A stretch of DNA of 64,000 nt from an uncultured Shimia sp. (GCF_947498095.1 NZ_CANMJE010000008.1:1-64000); one strand, 5' to 3'; positions 7,713 through 16,084 are shown, counted from the first letter of the stretch. A program made the numbers and translations. Notes: generated by a model from the letters alone, not told the origin.

Positions 7713-8405
7713 ATGTTTTCCCGAGACAACTTGAACTATGATCCCGTCCTGCTGCCGGATCGTCTGGACTATGACGATGATCGTTTGCGGGCCGAGGCGC
7801 AGGCCTTTTTTAGCCGAATGGCCGCCCGGCACACCGTACGCGATTTCACCACCCGCTCTGTGCCGCGTGAGGTGATTGAAACCTGTATCCGCACCGCAGG
7901 TCGCGCGCCCTCGGGGGCCAATCATCAACCCTGGCACTTTGTGGCTATTTCCAACCCTGCGCTCAAGTCACGTATCCGCGCAGAAGCTGAGGAAGAAGAG
8001 CGCCGTTTCTATGCAGGCGGCGCTGGGGATGAATGGATCAAGGCGTTGGAACCCATTGGCACCAATGCTGAGAAGCCTCATCTTGAGGATGCGCCATGGC
8101 TGATTGTAGTCTTTGCCCAGCGGTATGGCGCGTTCGAGGACGGTACGCGTTACAAAAACTACTATGTGCCGGAAAGCGTTGGTATTGCCTCGGGATTCCT
8201 GATCGCCGCGCTTCATCACGCAGGGTTATCGATGCTGACTCACACACCCAACCCGATGAAGTTCCTGAATGAGGCATTAGGTCGACCCGCGTCCGAAAAG
8301 CCGATCATGATCCTAGCTGTGGGACATGCCGCTGAGGACGCCAAAGTGCCAGCAGTCGCGATGATGAAAAAGCCGTTAGATGAAATTCTGACGGTCGCTG
8401 ACTGA
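7713..8405 (+). CDS. Nitroreductase-fold flavoprotein, iodotyrosine deiodinase-like
   Basis: A 230-residue FMN protein of the nitroreductase superfamily. It opens with RHTVRDF and has APSGANHQPWHF (about 65-76), the FMN phosphate loop. It matches the iodotyrosine deiodinase branch rather than generic nitroreductases: the substrate-lid triad E96, Y100 and K121 is kept with the spacing seen in the human enzyme (Glu, +4 Tyr, +21 Lys), as is the VGIASGFLIAALHHAGL helix. It may reductively dehalogenate halotyrosines or related halophenols. The ATG at 7713 follows AAAGGA; a GTG at 7689 is an alternative. Confidence 0.85.
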   Translation: MFSRDNLNYDPVLLPDRLDYDDDRLRAEAQAFFSRMAARHTVRDFTTRSVPREVIETCIRTAGRAPSGANHQPWHFVAISNPALKSRIRAEAEEEERRFYAGGAGDEWIKALEPIGTNAEKPHLEDAPWLIVVFAQRYGAFEDGTRYKNYYVPESVGIASGFLIAALHHAGLSMLTHTPNPMKFLNEALGRPASEKPIMILAVGHAAEDAKVPAVAMMKKPLDEILTVAD

Positions 8406-8407
8406 GG

Positions 8408-8719
8408 TTAGCGACGGGACTTGGCCTCAACCCGGACCGGGACCATTGGCGCAGGCATTACGGGAAGATCATCTTTCTTACCGCCCCCGGGCGTGTCGTT
8501 TTGTGCCATGCGCATGATGGTGATCGAAAATTGTACGCCAGCAAAGACGATGCCATTGAACATGAACAGCATGACAACCGCGACCATGCCGCCCTGTGTC
8601 GCGTTCACCAGATGCCAGAGATTGGCGACGTTGAACCACATCAAAAGGCCGACGAAAACTGCCGAAAGGCCGAAACCAGCGAGGACTTGCAGGATGTACA
8701 GGCGGACAAGATTGGGCAT
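8408..8719 (-). CDS. Small two-helix membrane protein, unknown
   Basis: A 103-residue protein with two hydrophobic helices (about residues 7-28 and 44-66) and a basic, proline-rich tail ending RVEAKSRR. A GGAGA site precedes the ATG. Proteins of this shape are common and uncharacterised in Rhodobacterales, as I recall. It converges on the nitroreductase gene with two bases between the stops. Confidence 0.7.
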   Translation of the reverse strand: MPNLVRLYILQVLAGFGLSAVFVGLLMWFNVANLWHLVNATQGGMVAVVMLFMFNGIVFAGVQFSITIMRMAQNDTPGGGKKDDLPVMPAPMVPVRVEAKSRR

Positions 8720-8927
8720 GAGAGTCTCCTAATGTTCGTAATTATATTCCGTGTGTCGAATGTGGCAAGGGCGGCGTTGTCACAGTCGGGTGTGTGGACC
8801 AAAATTTGCTTTGTACAACTGCCAACGTCTTGCGGCGCAGAGGCTTCAATTCTGCACCATCTTGTCAGAGGCGTTTCGACGCTCTACCCCTGAACGCAGA
8901 CGCGCCGTTGATGTGAAAGGATTTGCC

Positions 8928-10511
8928 ATGACATCGCCCGATCTGGCCAAGACCACCGCCCGAGAAACAGTGTCCGACAGAATGGGAGAGTTGTCTGAGT
9001 GGACCCGGACGATCTGGGACTATGGCGAGACCGCGTGGCGCGAGTACAAAAGCTGCGCGTTTTATGTCGATCTGCTGCGCCGCGAGGGATTTGAGGTCGA
9101 AGAAGGTTCGGGCGGGATGCCCACAGCCTTTTGCGCGACGTGGTCAAACGGCAAAGGGCCGACGATTGGCGGGTACGCGGAATATGACGGCATTCCGGGA
9201 AACTGTCAGGCGGCAGAACCCAGGCAAGGGCCGCGCCCCGGATTGGGGCCACATGCAGGCGGGCATACTGACCCTCATTCGGCGCTGGGGATGGGGGCCC
9301 TTGGCGGGTTTCTTGCGGCCAAAGCGGCGATGGAGAAACACGGGATCACTGGAACGCTCAAGTTTTTTGGAGAACCGGCGGAAAAAGTACGCGGGTCCAA
9401 GCCGATCCATGCGGCGGCTGGATATTACGACGATCTGGATGCCGCGCTATCATTCCACCCGTTTTACATGGCCCCCCTCTGTAACACCGTCCGCTGGAAC
9501 ACCCACTGTGGCGTCGGCTATGGAGTGATTTACGAGTTCATCTGTGATGCGCCGGAAACCTGGATGGCGGGGGGCGATGGCTCGCCGATCCCGGCCAGTC
9601 ACGCGGCCGCGCGCGCACCCGGTGCCACGGATGCGCTGATGATGATGTATAATTCTGCCAAGGCCTTGCGCGAGCATATCATGGCGCCGGGGCAAAGCTG
9701 GTCGATGAACGAGACCATCATCAGCCATGGACAGGCCACGGCCGACAATATCCCGGCGCAGATCGCCCAGATTCAGTATTTCATTCGAATTTCTGAGGTT
9801 GAGGATGCCGAACATGTCATCCGGGGACTGGATCACTTTGCCGAAAACGCAGCACGCATGAACCACTGTTCGTGGCGGCGTCATTGGGTCGCCAAATCGC
9901 GTCCTGGCTTGGCCAATCACGCCATTTCTGCCGCGACCTACGCCAACCTCGAAACGGTTGGTGCCCCCGTTTGGGGCGATGAGGCCAAGGCATTCGCTCG
10001 CGCCATCCAGACCGAACTGGGCCTGGATGCGATCGATGAGCCCTTCCTGCCGATGATCTCAGAACTGAAGCACCCGGAAGAGGCCGAGGCCGAAATGCGC
10101 CAGATCCTGCCGCCCTCGCAACGCCACTTCACATCCGATGACTATACCGAGTTTTGCTGGCATGCGCCCACGGTTAGGCTGTACATTGGGCGACCCGCTT
10201 TGCAGGCTCCCGCTGGGTTTGCCTATCCGGCCTGGGCGATGAACGCGATGGGCGGACACTCGGCGTGTATTGACCCAATGGTTGAAGTTGCCGCGCAGGT
10301 TCTGGCGATGACGGCATTAGATTTCTTGACGGACCCAGACTTGCTGGCCAAGGCGCAAAACGAATTCAAGGAACGCACCGGCGGTGGCATTGGAGGCGAC
10401 GCATGGCTCGCACCTTTGTGTGATCATGAACCGCCTCTGCATTTCCGTTGGCCAGAGTACGTGACCACAGCACGGGGTGAGGATTGGGTGATCCCGACGG
10501 TGCCGGGTTAA
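8928..10511 (+). CDS. M20-family amidohydrolase (AbgB-like)
   Basis: A 527-residue zinc peptidase/amidohydrolase of the M20 group, closest in layout to the AbgB subunit of p-aminobenzoyl-glutamate hydrolase. Features are EYDGIPG (about 85-91), GGHTDPHSALGMGALGG (111-127) where family members have their first metal ligands, and GEPAEKVRGSKP downstream. It should cleave an amide bond of a small N-acyl amino acid or peptide; the substrate is unknown. The ATG at 8928 with AAAGG upstream is preferred to a longer in-frame extension. Its TAA overlaps the stop of the opposing MttB-family gene. Confidence 0.85.
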   Translation: MTSPDLAKTTARETVSDRMGELSEWTRTIWDYGETAWREYKSCAFYVDLLRREGFEVEEGSGGMPTAFCATWSNGKGPTIGGYAEYDGIPGNCQAAEPRQGPRPGLGPHAGGHTDPHSALGMGALGGFLAAKAAMEKHGITGTLKFFGEPAEKVRGSKPIHAAAGYYDDLDAALSFHPFYMAPLCNTVRWNTHCGVGYGVIYEFICDAPETWMAGGDGSPIPASHAAARAPGATDALMMMYNSAKALREHIMAPGQSWSMNETIISHGQATADNIPAQIAQIQYFIRISEVEDAEHVIRGLDHFAENAARMNHCSWRRHWVAKSRPGLANHAISAATYANLETVGAPVWGDEAKAFARAIQTELGLDAIDEPFLPMISELKHPEEAEAEMRQILPPSQRHFTSDDYTEFCWHAPTVRLYIGRPALQAPAGFAYPAWAMNAMGGHSACIDPMVEVAAQVLAMTALDFLTDPDLLAKAQNEFKERTGGGIGGDAWLAPLCDHEPPLHFRWPEYVTTARGEDWVIPTVPG

Positions 10512-12022
10512 TCAAGGATTGGCGCGCCACCAGCTTGTGTGTGCTGCGCGACAAAATCCTCGATCCGGCCTGCGCGATCCTGACCTCCCTCAGGGGGTGT
10601 GAACTCGGACAAGACCTGTTGCCAGATCTCCGTGGCGCGGTTTTCGGCTGAGACTGCGCCGTTCATCTCCCAATTGCCATAGTTGTTCAGATCGGCCACC
10701 AGCGGTTTGTAAAACGCCTCTTCGTAGCGGTTCATTGTCTGGTCGGTGGCAAAGAAATGCCCGCCTGGATCGACCTCAGTCAAGGCCTCCCATCCCAGGG
10801 CATCCTCATCACTGTCTGGCCGCGTGCAAAGTTGCGCGATGGTCTGCAAGGCTTCAATATCATTGATGAATTTTTCAAACCCAAAGCTGATACCGCCCTC
10901 TAGCCACCCGGCGGCATGGAACACCATGCCCGCATTGGCCATCAGATTTCCCCAGAGCGCATGATGTGTCTCGCCCGCGGCCTGCATATCGGGCGCGTTC
11001 GACGCGGCTCCGGCAGCGCCGCGCCACGGAAGACCAACATGGCGGCAGAGTTGCCCTGTACCAATGCTCATCTGGATTTGCGCCGGCGTGCCAAAGGCTG
11101 GCGCGCCCGATTTCATATCAACGTTTGAGCCAAAGCCACCAATCACGGCCGGGGCGCCGGGATTGACCAGCTGTGTCAAAACCAACGCGCTCAAAGCTTC
11201 GGCATGCTGTAGGATCAAGGCGCCTGCGACGGTGACCGGGGCCATTGCGCCAGCAAGGCAGAAGGGCGTGATAACGCTAAGCTGTCCGTACCGGGCAAAG
11301 TCAATCAGTGCCTGCGCCATGGGGCGATCAAGCAGTCGAGGTGAGTTGGTGTTGACCACGGTCGAGCACCAAACGCCCCGACGAAATTCCTCATCAGAAT
11401 GGTTTAGTGCCAGCCGGATCATCTCAAAACTCTCGGTGACCTGCTGGCGCCCGCGTCCCATGACAAAGAGCGACTTGTCCGATAGCGCAAGTTGCGCGCG
11501 CATGGTGGCATAATGACGTAAATGCACGGGCACATCCTGTGCTTCGCAGCAAGGGCCAACCTTGTGAATGACATCAAAGCTTTGGCAAAGGCGGATGGCA
11601 TCCTCAAGGGCCGCGATACTGCCGGGGCGGCGGCCATTTATGCGGTCTGTTACGTTGGGACAGCCGCCACCGGGGCCAAAAATCAGCGCGCCGTCTTCTA
11701 CCTGATAGCCGCGCGCCGCCGTTGGAGCCTCCATCCGGAACGAGGCGGGGGCGGAAGCGATCGCGGCGTCGACCATGTCGCGGCCAAAATAGACCATCTC
11801 GTCTACGACACGCGCGCCGCCTTTGGCATAAACCTTGCGTGCCTCGTCCAGAAGAACTTTGATACCCAGTTCTTCCAAAACTCGCAAAGCCAAGTCGTGC
11901 ATTGCGGCGATCCGATCGTCGCTAAAGGCTTCCTGTGGTTTGAAGGGATGACGCAGCTGACGCCACTCGGGTTTGGACTGTATGGGGCTGGGCTGTGCGC
12001 GTTTTGCGCGGCGGCGGACCAT
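10508..12022 (-). CDS. Trimethylamine methyltransferase (MttB) family protein, non-pyrrolysine
   Basis: A 504-residue MttB-superfamily corrinoid methyltransferase. These enzymes move a methyl group from a quaternary or tertiary amine to a cobalamin protein. The frame is uninterrupted, so the in-frame amber codon for pyrrolysine is absent. This places it with the non-Pyl members, some of which use glycine betaine, proline betaine or carnitine. No corrinoid protein or MtgA-like partner lies nearby. Conserved stretches include GPGGGCPNVTD and GAPAFGTPAQIQMSIG. A GGAGG site precedes the ATG at 12022. It converges on the M20 hydrolase, sharing stop-codon bases. Confidence 0.87.
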   Translation of the reverse strand: MVRRRAKRAQPSPIQSKPEWRQLRHPFKPQEAFSDDRIAAMHDLALRVLEELGIKVLLDEARKVYAKGGARVVDEMVYFGRDMVDAAIASAPASFRMEAPTAARGYQVEDGALIFGPGGGCPNVTDRINGRRPGSIAALEDAIRLCQSFDVIHKVGPCCEAQDVPVHLRHYATMRAQLALSDKSLFVMGRGRQQVTESFEMIRLALNHSDEEFRRGVWCSTVVNTNSPRLLDRPMAQALIDFARYGQLSVITPFCLAGAMAPVTVAGALILQHAEALSALVLTQLVNPGAPAVIGGFGSNVDMKSGAPAFGTPAQIQMSIGTGQLCRHVGLPWRGAAGAASNAPDMQAAGETHHALWGNLMANAGMVFHAAGWLEGGISFGFEKFINDIEALQTIAQLCTRPDSDEDALGWEALTEVDPGGHFFATDQTMNRYEEAFYKPLVADLNNYGNWEMNGAVSAENRATEIWQQVLSEFTPPEGGQDRAGRIEDFVAQHTQAGGAPILD

Positions 12023-12112
12023 GTGGCCTCCTGACTAGGTTGCTCAAACCTACCGTAGGAGAGCTGACTGCCAAGGCTGTCCTGTTTGCGACACGCGCGG
12101 GGCTTGATTTTT

Positions 12113-12127
12113 GTTCACGAATTGTTC
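12113..12127 (+). promoter_or_regulatory. LexA (SOS) box of the alphaproteobacterial type
   Basis: GTTC (12113-12116), seven bases, then GTTC (12124-12127): an exact match to the GTTC-N7-GTTC LexA box known in Rhodobacter and relatives. It ends 11 bases before the mmcB start codon, well placed to repress it. Confidence 0.75.
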
Positions 12128-12138
12128 ACATTCTCCGG

Positions 12139-12591
12139 ATGACCGACTTGCTTCAACCCGGACAACTCCTTGCGCGCGGCGTGAGCCGCCACTTGCGCAG
12201 TCATGGCTTTGTTTCTGTTGATGAATTTGTTCCAATGCGCGGCCTGCGCGTGGACATTATGGCATTGGGCCCCAAGGGGGAATTGTGGATTGTCGAGTGC
12301 AAATCCAGCCGCGCCGACTTTCAGAGCGACAGCAAATGGCAGGGCTATCTTGAATGGTGTGACAGGTATTTTTGGGCGGTGGACACCGAGTTTCCCACGG
12401 ATCTCTTGCCCGAAGACACCGGGCTGATCATGGCCGATGCTTATGACGCCGAGATCATCCGCATGGCCCCCGAGGACAAACTGGCCCCGGCGCGCCGTAA
12501 GAAAATGATCCAGAAATTCGCCACTGATGCCGCGCGCCGCCTGCATCGCCATCGCGACCCGAAATTGCCGGGTTTGCCCGACGAAGACTGA
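12139..12591 (+). CDS. mmcB: MmcB family DNA repair protein
   Basis: A 150-residue protein of the MmcB family, a PD-(D/E)XK nuclease-like fold linked in Caulobacter to mitomycin C resistance. The likely catalytic core is visible as VDIMALGPKGELWIVECKSS (D, then E-x-K at about 54-56), and the family block LEWCDRYFWAVD follows. The ATG at 12139 is chosen because family homology begins at once (LLQPGQLLARGVSRHL). An SOS box lies immediately upstream. There is no clear Shine-Dalgarno site, so the transcript may be nearly leaderless. Confidence 0.87.
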   Translation: MTDLLQPGQLLARGVSRHLRSHGFVSVDEFVPMRGLRVDIMALGPKGELWIVECKSSRADFQSDSKWQGYLEWCDRYFWAVDTEFPTDLLPEDTGLIMADAYDAEIIRMAPEDKLAPARRKKMIQKFATDAARRLHRHRDPKLPGLPDED

Positions 12592-12610
12592 CCTACAGCT
12601 TCATTTTGGC

Positions 12611-12664
12611 AAAAATACTCCGGGGTGAATTGGCCGCTTGGGGCCAAGAGGGGCAGCGCCCCTC
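12611..12664. repeat. Tandem hairpins preceded by an AAAATACTC word
   Basis: AAAATACTCCGGGG (from 12612) is followed by two adjacent perfect hairpins: TTGGCC/GGCCAA (12630-12647) and GAGGGGC/GCCCCTC (12648-12664). They lie between two convergent genes and could stop transcription from both sides. The AAAATACTC word recurs before another hairpin at 33414. Confidence 0.55.
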
Positions 12665-12670
12665 AGACGC

Positions 12671-12859
12671 TTACTTCGCGACTTTTCGTGCGGCACCAGC
12701 AGCCGCCCGGATTTCGTCTGCAATTTCTTCGGCCTCTTCCGGAGAAAAATCCATCGGGACTTCAACTCCGTTGGCGTCAATGAACAAGCGCACGAAACCG
12801 TGGTCGGTTGGCCCGATCTGCAGATTTGCTTCGATATCGCGTTCGGTATTGATGCCCAT
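12671..12859 (-). CDS. Small conserved protein (DUF6324-like)
   Basis: A 62-residue protein starting MGINTERDIEANLQIG and carrying a VEVPMDFSPEEAEEIADEI helix. It matches, as I recall, a small uncharacterised family kept in Rhodobacterales. The ATG at 12859 has a GGAGAA site at the right distance; a much longer upstream extension of the frame is the shadow of the gene on the other strand. No function can be given. Confidence 0.7.
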   Translation of the reverse strand: MGINTERDIEANLQIGPTDHGFVRLFIDANGVEVPMDFSPEEAEEIADEIRAAAGAARKVAK

Positions 12860-12925
12860 AACGGTTCTCCTGTGGCTCATAGTCGGGTAGCGTGATTGCA
12901 GGCATTTTGCAAGACGGAGGCAGCC

Positions 12926-13411
12926 ATGACAGACGCGGTGACGCTGCAACTTTTTACGGCGGATGATCTCGAATGGCTGGTGGATCAGCACGCAAGGCTC
13001 TATGCGCGTGATGAGGGCTTTGACGAAAGCTTTGGGCAATTGGTACGCCAGATACTTGAAGACTTTGTCACGGATCACGATTCGACTTGCGAGCGTGGCT
13101 GGATGGCCATGCGCAACGGGCAACGTCTGGGCAGTATCTTTTGCGTAAAACTGGATGACAAAAACGCCAAACTGCGCCTGTTCTTCTTGGTGCCGGAAGC
13201 GCGTGGCCTTGGCGTTGGCAAGCAATTGCTTCAAGCGTGCATGGGCTTTGCAAGAGACAAAGGGTACGAGAAAATGCAGCTTTGGACCCATGAAAGCCAC
13301 GAGGCCGCCTGCGCGCTCTACCGCAAATTCGGCTGGCAACTGCTGGCCTCAAAACCGGTCAAGTCTTTCGGAGTCGATCTGATAGAACAAAGCTGGGAAA
13401 TTGACCTTTAG
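12926..13411 (+). CDS. GNAT family N-acetyltransferase
   Basis: A 161-residue acetyltransferase. The acetyl-CoA pyrophosphate loop is RGLGVGKQ at residues 93-100, preceded by the LRLFFLVPEA strand and followed by a YEKMQLWTHESHEAACALYRKFGW segment typical of the fold. The start at 12926 follows a GGAGG site. The substrate is unknown. It stands alone before tRNA-His. Confidence 0.85.
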   Translation: MTDAVTLQLFTADDLEWLVDQHARLYARDEGFDESFGQLVRQILEDFVTDHDSTCERGWMAMRNGQRLGSIFCVKLDDKNAKLRLFFLVPEARGLGVGKQLLQACMGFARDKGYEKMQLWTHESHEAACALYRKFGWQLLASKPVKSFGVDLIEQSWEIDL

Positions 13412-13454
13412 GTGCTTGCATTCGTCTTCAAGGCTGGTTAAATCGCCCTTGCGT

Positions 13455-13531
13455 GCCGCCTTAGCTCAGTTGGTTAGAGCACTGGTTTGTGGAACCAGGG
13501 GTCCCCCGTTCGAGCCGGGGAGGCGGTACCA
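13455..13531 (+). tRNA. tRNA-His (GTG anticodon)
   Basis: A complete 77-nt cloverleaf. The acceptor GCCGCCT pairs with AGGCGGT (first pair G-U), the D-arm is GCTCAGTTGGTTAGAGC, the anticodon stem is CTGGTTTGTGGAACCAG with anticodon GTG, the T-arm is CCCCG-TTCGAGC-CGGGG, and CCA is encoded. The discriminator is A73 and the base before G1 is T. So the usual G-1:C73 identity pair of tRNA-His is missing, as known for a clade of Alphaproteobacteria. Confidence 0.97.
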
Positions 13532-13571
13532 TTCCCACCTGACTTCGTGAACCTTTGAGAGTGGCGCCGCA

Positions 13572-14009
13572 TCATTGCTCGGTGTTGCGCGTGAGGTTCA
13601 CGGCTTTTGTCGCCAATTTCATGAACATAGCACGCTCTTGCGGCGTCAGGTTTTCGAGGATGTCTGCTTGTAGCGCTTCGACCAAAGGGTGAATGTCTCT
13701 CAAAAGTGCCTCTCCTTGGGAGGTAAGCCGGACTTCGCGGGCTCGGCGATCCTGTTTGGAAACTGTTCGCGCAACAAAGCCCTTCTTGACCAGCCGGTCG
13801 ATCACGCCGCCTATTGTGGCGCGATCATAAGCGATTTTGGCGGCTACGCCGGCCTGATCAATGCCGGGAAACATGGCAATGGCCTCCATTGCCGCGAACT
13901 GAACCGAAGTGAGGTCGTGCCCTGCGTTTTGAATGTGTTTGCTGAATGTTTGGGTTGAGATTTGGTTCAACCGCCGAATCAAGTGACCGGCCATCCCATG
14001 TATTTTCAT
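13572..14009 (-). CDS. MarR-family regulator
   Basis: A 145-residue winged-helix dimeric regulator with the DRATIGGVIDRLVKKGFVAR recognition helix and the wing KQDRRAREVRLT. It is divergent from the flavin hydroxylase gene. The shared 160-base gap holds two similar palindromes 32 bases apart. The likely role is repression of the hydroxylase, relieved by an aromatic acid; this is inferred from family and layout. Confidence 0.9.
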   Translation of the reverse strand: MKIHGMAGHLIRRLNQISTQTFSKHIQNAGHDLTSVQFAAMEAIAMFPGIDQAGVAAKIAYDRATIGGVIDRLVKKGFVARTVSKQDRRAREVRLTSQGEALLRDIHPLVEALQADILENLTPQERAMFMKLATKAVNLTRNTEQ

Positions 14010-14076
14010 TTTGAACGTCCTGCCACGGCCCTTTCACTGCATATTTTGCCAACGGTATCGCAATACTTTGTCGGAA

Positions 14077-14128
14077 AATAGTATGTATACATATTTTTCT
14101 TGAATAAAAATAGTATGTATAGATACTA
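14077..14128. promoter_or_regulatory. Twin MarR-type operators
   Basis: The word AATAGTATGTATA occurs at 14077-14089 and again at 14109-14121, 32 bases apart (three helical turns). The first contains the perfect 12-bp palindrome TATGTATACATA (14082-14093). The second is TAGTAT-N6-ATACTA (14111-14128). This is the expected form for dimer binding by the divergent MarR protein. Confidence 0.7.
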
Positions 14129-14170
14129 ATTTTAACCACAGACCATGCCAGCGCGTTGGAAGGAGTGATG

Positions 14171-16084
14171 ATGAAGTATTACAAAGACGGATTTCGCGGT
14201 GGTGACCCGGACGTCAAAACAGCGGCTGCAAACAGGCGGGACCGGGATCCAAATGCGTCGCTGCCCGACAAAGTGGATGTGTTGATTGTTGGTACTGGCC
14301 CAGCCGGGCTCTGTCTGGCTGCGCAGCTGGCGCAATTTCCGGAAATAAGCACGATGATTGTCGAGCAAAGCCCGGCAAACATTACCAAGGGCAAAGCCGA
14401 CGGTATCAACACGCGCACGATGGAGATGTTTCAGGCCTTTGGCTTTGCCGACAAGGTCAAGCGCGAAAGCTATTGGGTGAACCAAACCGCGTTTTGGGTG
14501 CCTGACCCGGAAAATCCCTCACACATCAAGCGGTTTGGTCGGGTGCAGGATGTGGCCGATGATTCATCTGAGATGCCGCACATCCTGATTAATCAGGCGC
14601 GATTGCATCAGTTGTTTCTGGACGTGATGCAGAATGCGCCGGCGCGGTTGGCGCCTGACTACAATTGGTCTGTGAAAGACCTGCAAATCGACAAGATGAC
14701 CGAAGATCATCCCGTTGCGGTCACCTTGGAAGACACCGGTGTGAACTGGGGGGAGACAAAGACAGTTCGCGCGAACTACGTGGTTGGGTGTGATGGCGCA
14801 CGCTCTAAAGTGCGCGAGGCTATCGGAGGCGAGTTGCATGGCGATGCCGCCCATCAGGCTTGGGGGGTAATGGATATTCTCGCCAATACCGATTTTCCTG
14901 ATGTACGCCAGAAATGCCTGATCGCCTCGGCCAATGAGGGCAATGTCCTGATCTTGCCGCGCGAGGGCGGCTATCTGTTCCGCATGTATGTGGAATTGGA
15001 CAAGCTCAAGGCAGATGAACGGGTTTCAAGTCGGCACTTTACCCAAGACCATATGATCGCAGCCGCCAACCGCATCCTGCGGCCCTATTCGGTCGACGTG
15101 AAAGAAGTGGTCTGGTGGTCGATTTATGAAATCGGTCATCGCATGACGGACCGCTTTGACGACGTGGCAGTAGGCGAAGACCGAACCCCGCGCGTTTTTA
15201 CAGCGGGGGACGCGTGCCACACTCATAGCCCCAAGGCGGGGCAGGGAATGAACGTGTCGATGCAGGATACGTTTAATCTGGGCTGGAAGCTGGCACATGT
15301 TCTGACCGGGCGCGCGGATGCCAGCCTTTTGCACAGCTACTCGCAAGAGCGTTGGGCTGAAGCCAAGCGGCTTGTCGACACCGACCACAAATGGGCGCGG
15401 ATCATGTCAGCGCCGCCAGGAGAAAGTGTGCTCGACGATGGTGATGAGCCGCGATTTGTTCAGGCCTTCAAGGAAAATCTGGAATTTACCGGAGGGCTGG
15501 CCGTGAAGTATGACCCGTCTGCTTTGACCGGTGACGCGACTCATCAATCCTTGGCGACAGGGCTTGAGGTCGGGCGCAGGTTCCATTCTGCCCCGGTGGT
15601 GCGATTGGCGGACGCCAAACAGATGCAATTGGGACATGTGGCAGAAGCCGACGGGCGTTGGCGCATCTATGCTTTTGCCGGGGCGCGCGACAGGACCGCG
15701 CCCGGATCAGCAATTCATCAGTTGGCAGATTGGTTGGGGCAGGATGCGGCATCTCCGATACTTCGACACAAGTCCAAAGGGGATGACATCGATACGCTCA
15801 TCGAAGTGATCGCGGTGTTTCAGCAAACTTTTGAAGACTTGGCATTTGAAGAGTTGCCAGCGCTGTTGCGTCCAAAAACCGGGCGGCTTGGGCTGACTGA
15901 CTATCAAAAGGTCTATTGCGTGGACCATAAGGGGCTGGGTGATGTCTTTGACATGCGTGGCATCGACAGGTCCCAGGGCTGCATGGTGGTGGTGCGGCCC
16001 GACCAATACATCGCGCAGGTACTGCCACTGGACGCAACCGGACAGTTGACGGCCTTCTTTGACGGGATCTATCGCAAGCGTTAG
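14171..16084 (+). CDS. FAD-dependent aromatic hydroxylase (phenol 2-monooxygenase / 3-hydroxybenzoate 4-monooxygenase type)
   Basis: A class A flavoprotein monooxygenase of 637 residues, the length of PheA/MobA-type enzymes with a C-terminal thioredoxin-like domain. The FAD dinucleotide motif GTGPAG is at 41-46. The DG motif is VVGCDGARSKVRE, and the GD motif GDACHTHSPKAGQGMN lies near residue 347. It should hydroxylate a phenolic acid using NADPH and O2. The ATG at 14171 is six bases after AGGAG; an ATG at 14168 is equally close. The final TAG overlaps the stop of the opposing gene. Confidence 0.88.
   Translation: MKYYKDGFRGGDPDVKTAAANRRDRDPNASLPDKVDVLIVGTGPAGLCLAAQLAQFPEISTMIVEQSPANITKGKADGINTRTMEMFQAFGFADKVKRESYWVNQTAFWVPDPENPSHIKRFGRVQDVADDSSEMPHILINQARLHQLFLDVMQNAPARLAPDYNWSVKDLQIDKMTEDHPVAVTLEDTGVNWGETKTVRANYVVGCDGARSKVREAIGGELHGDAAHQAWGVMDILANTDFPDVRQKCLIASANEGNVLILPREGGYLFRMYVELDKLKADERVSSRHFTQDHMIAAANRILRPYSVDVKEVVWWSIYEIGHRMTDRFDDVAVGEDRTPRVFTAGDACHTHSPKAGQGMNVSMQDTFNLGWKLAHVLTGRADASLLHSYSQERWAEAKRLVDTDHKWARIMSAPPGESVLDDGDEPRFVQAFKENLEFTGGLAVKYDPSALTGDATHQSLATGLEVGRRFHSAPVVRLADAKQMQLGHVAEADGRWRIYAFAGARDRTAPGSAIHQLADWLGQDAASPILRHKSKGDDIDTLIEVIAVFQQTFEDLAFEELPALLRPKTGRLGLTDYQKVYCVDHKGLGDVFDMRGIDRSQGCMVVVRPDQYIAQVLPLDATGQLTAFFDGIYRKR

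Noticed and set aside
14168-14170. Alternative ATG or upstream TTG as the hydroxylase start
   Set aside because: TTG 14156 includes the ribosome-binding site itself, and ATG 14168 is only three bases from AGGAG; 14171 has better spacing, though 14168 cannot be fully excluded.
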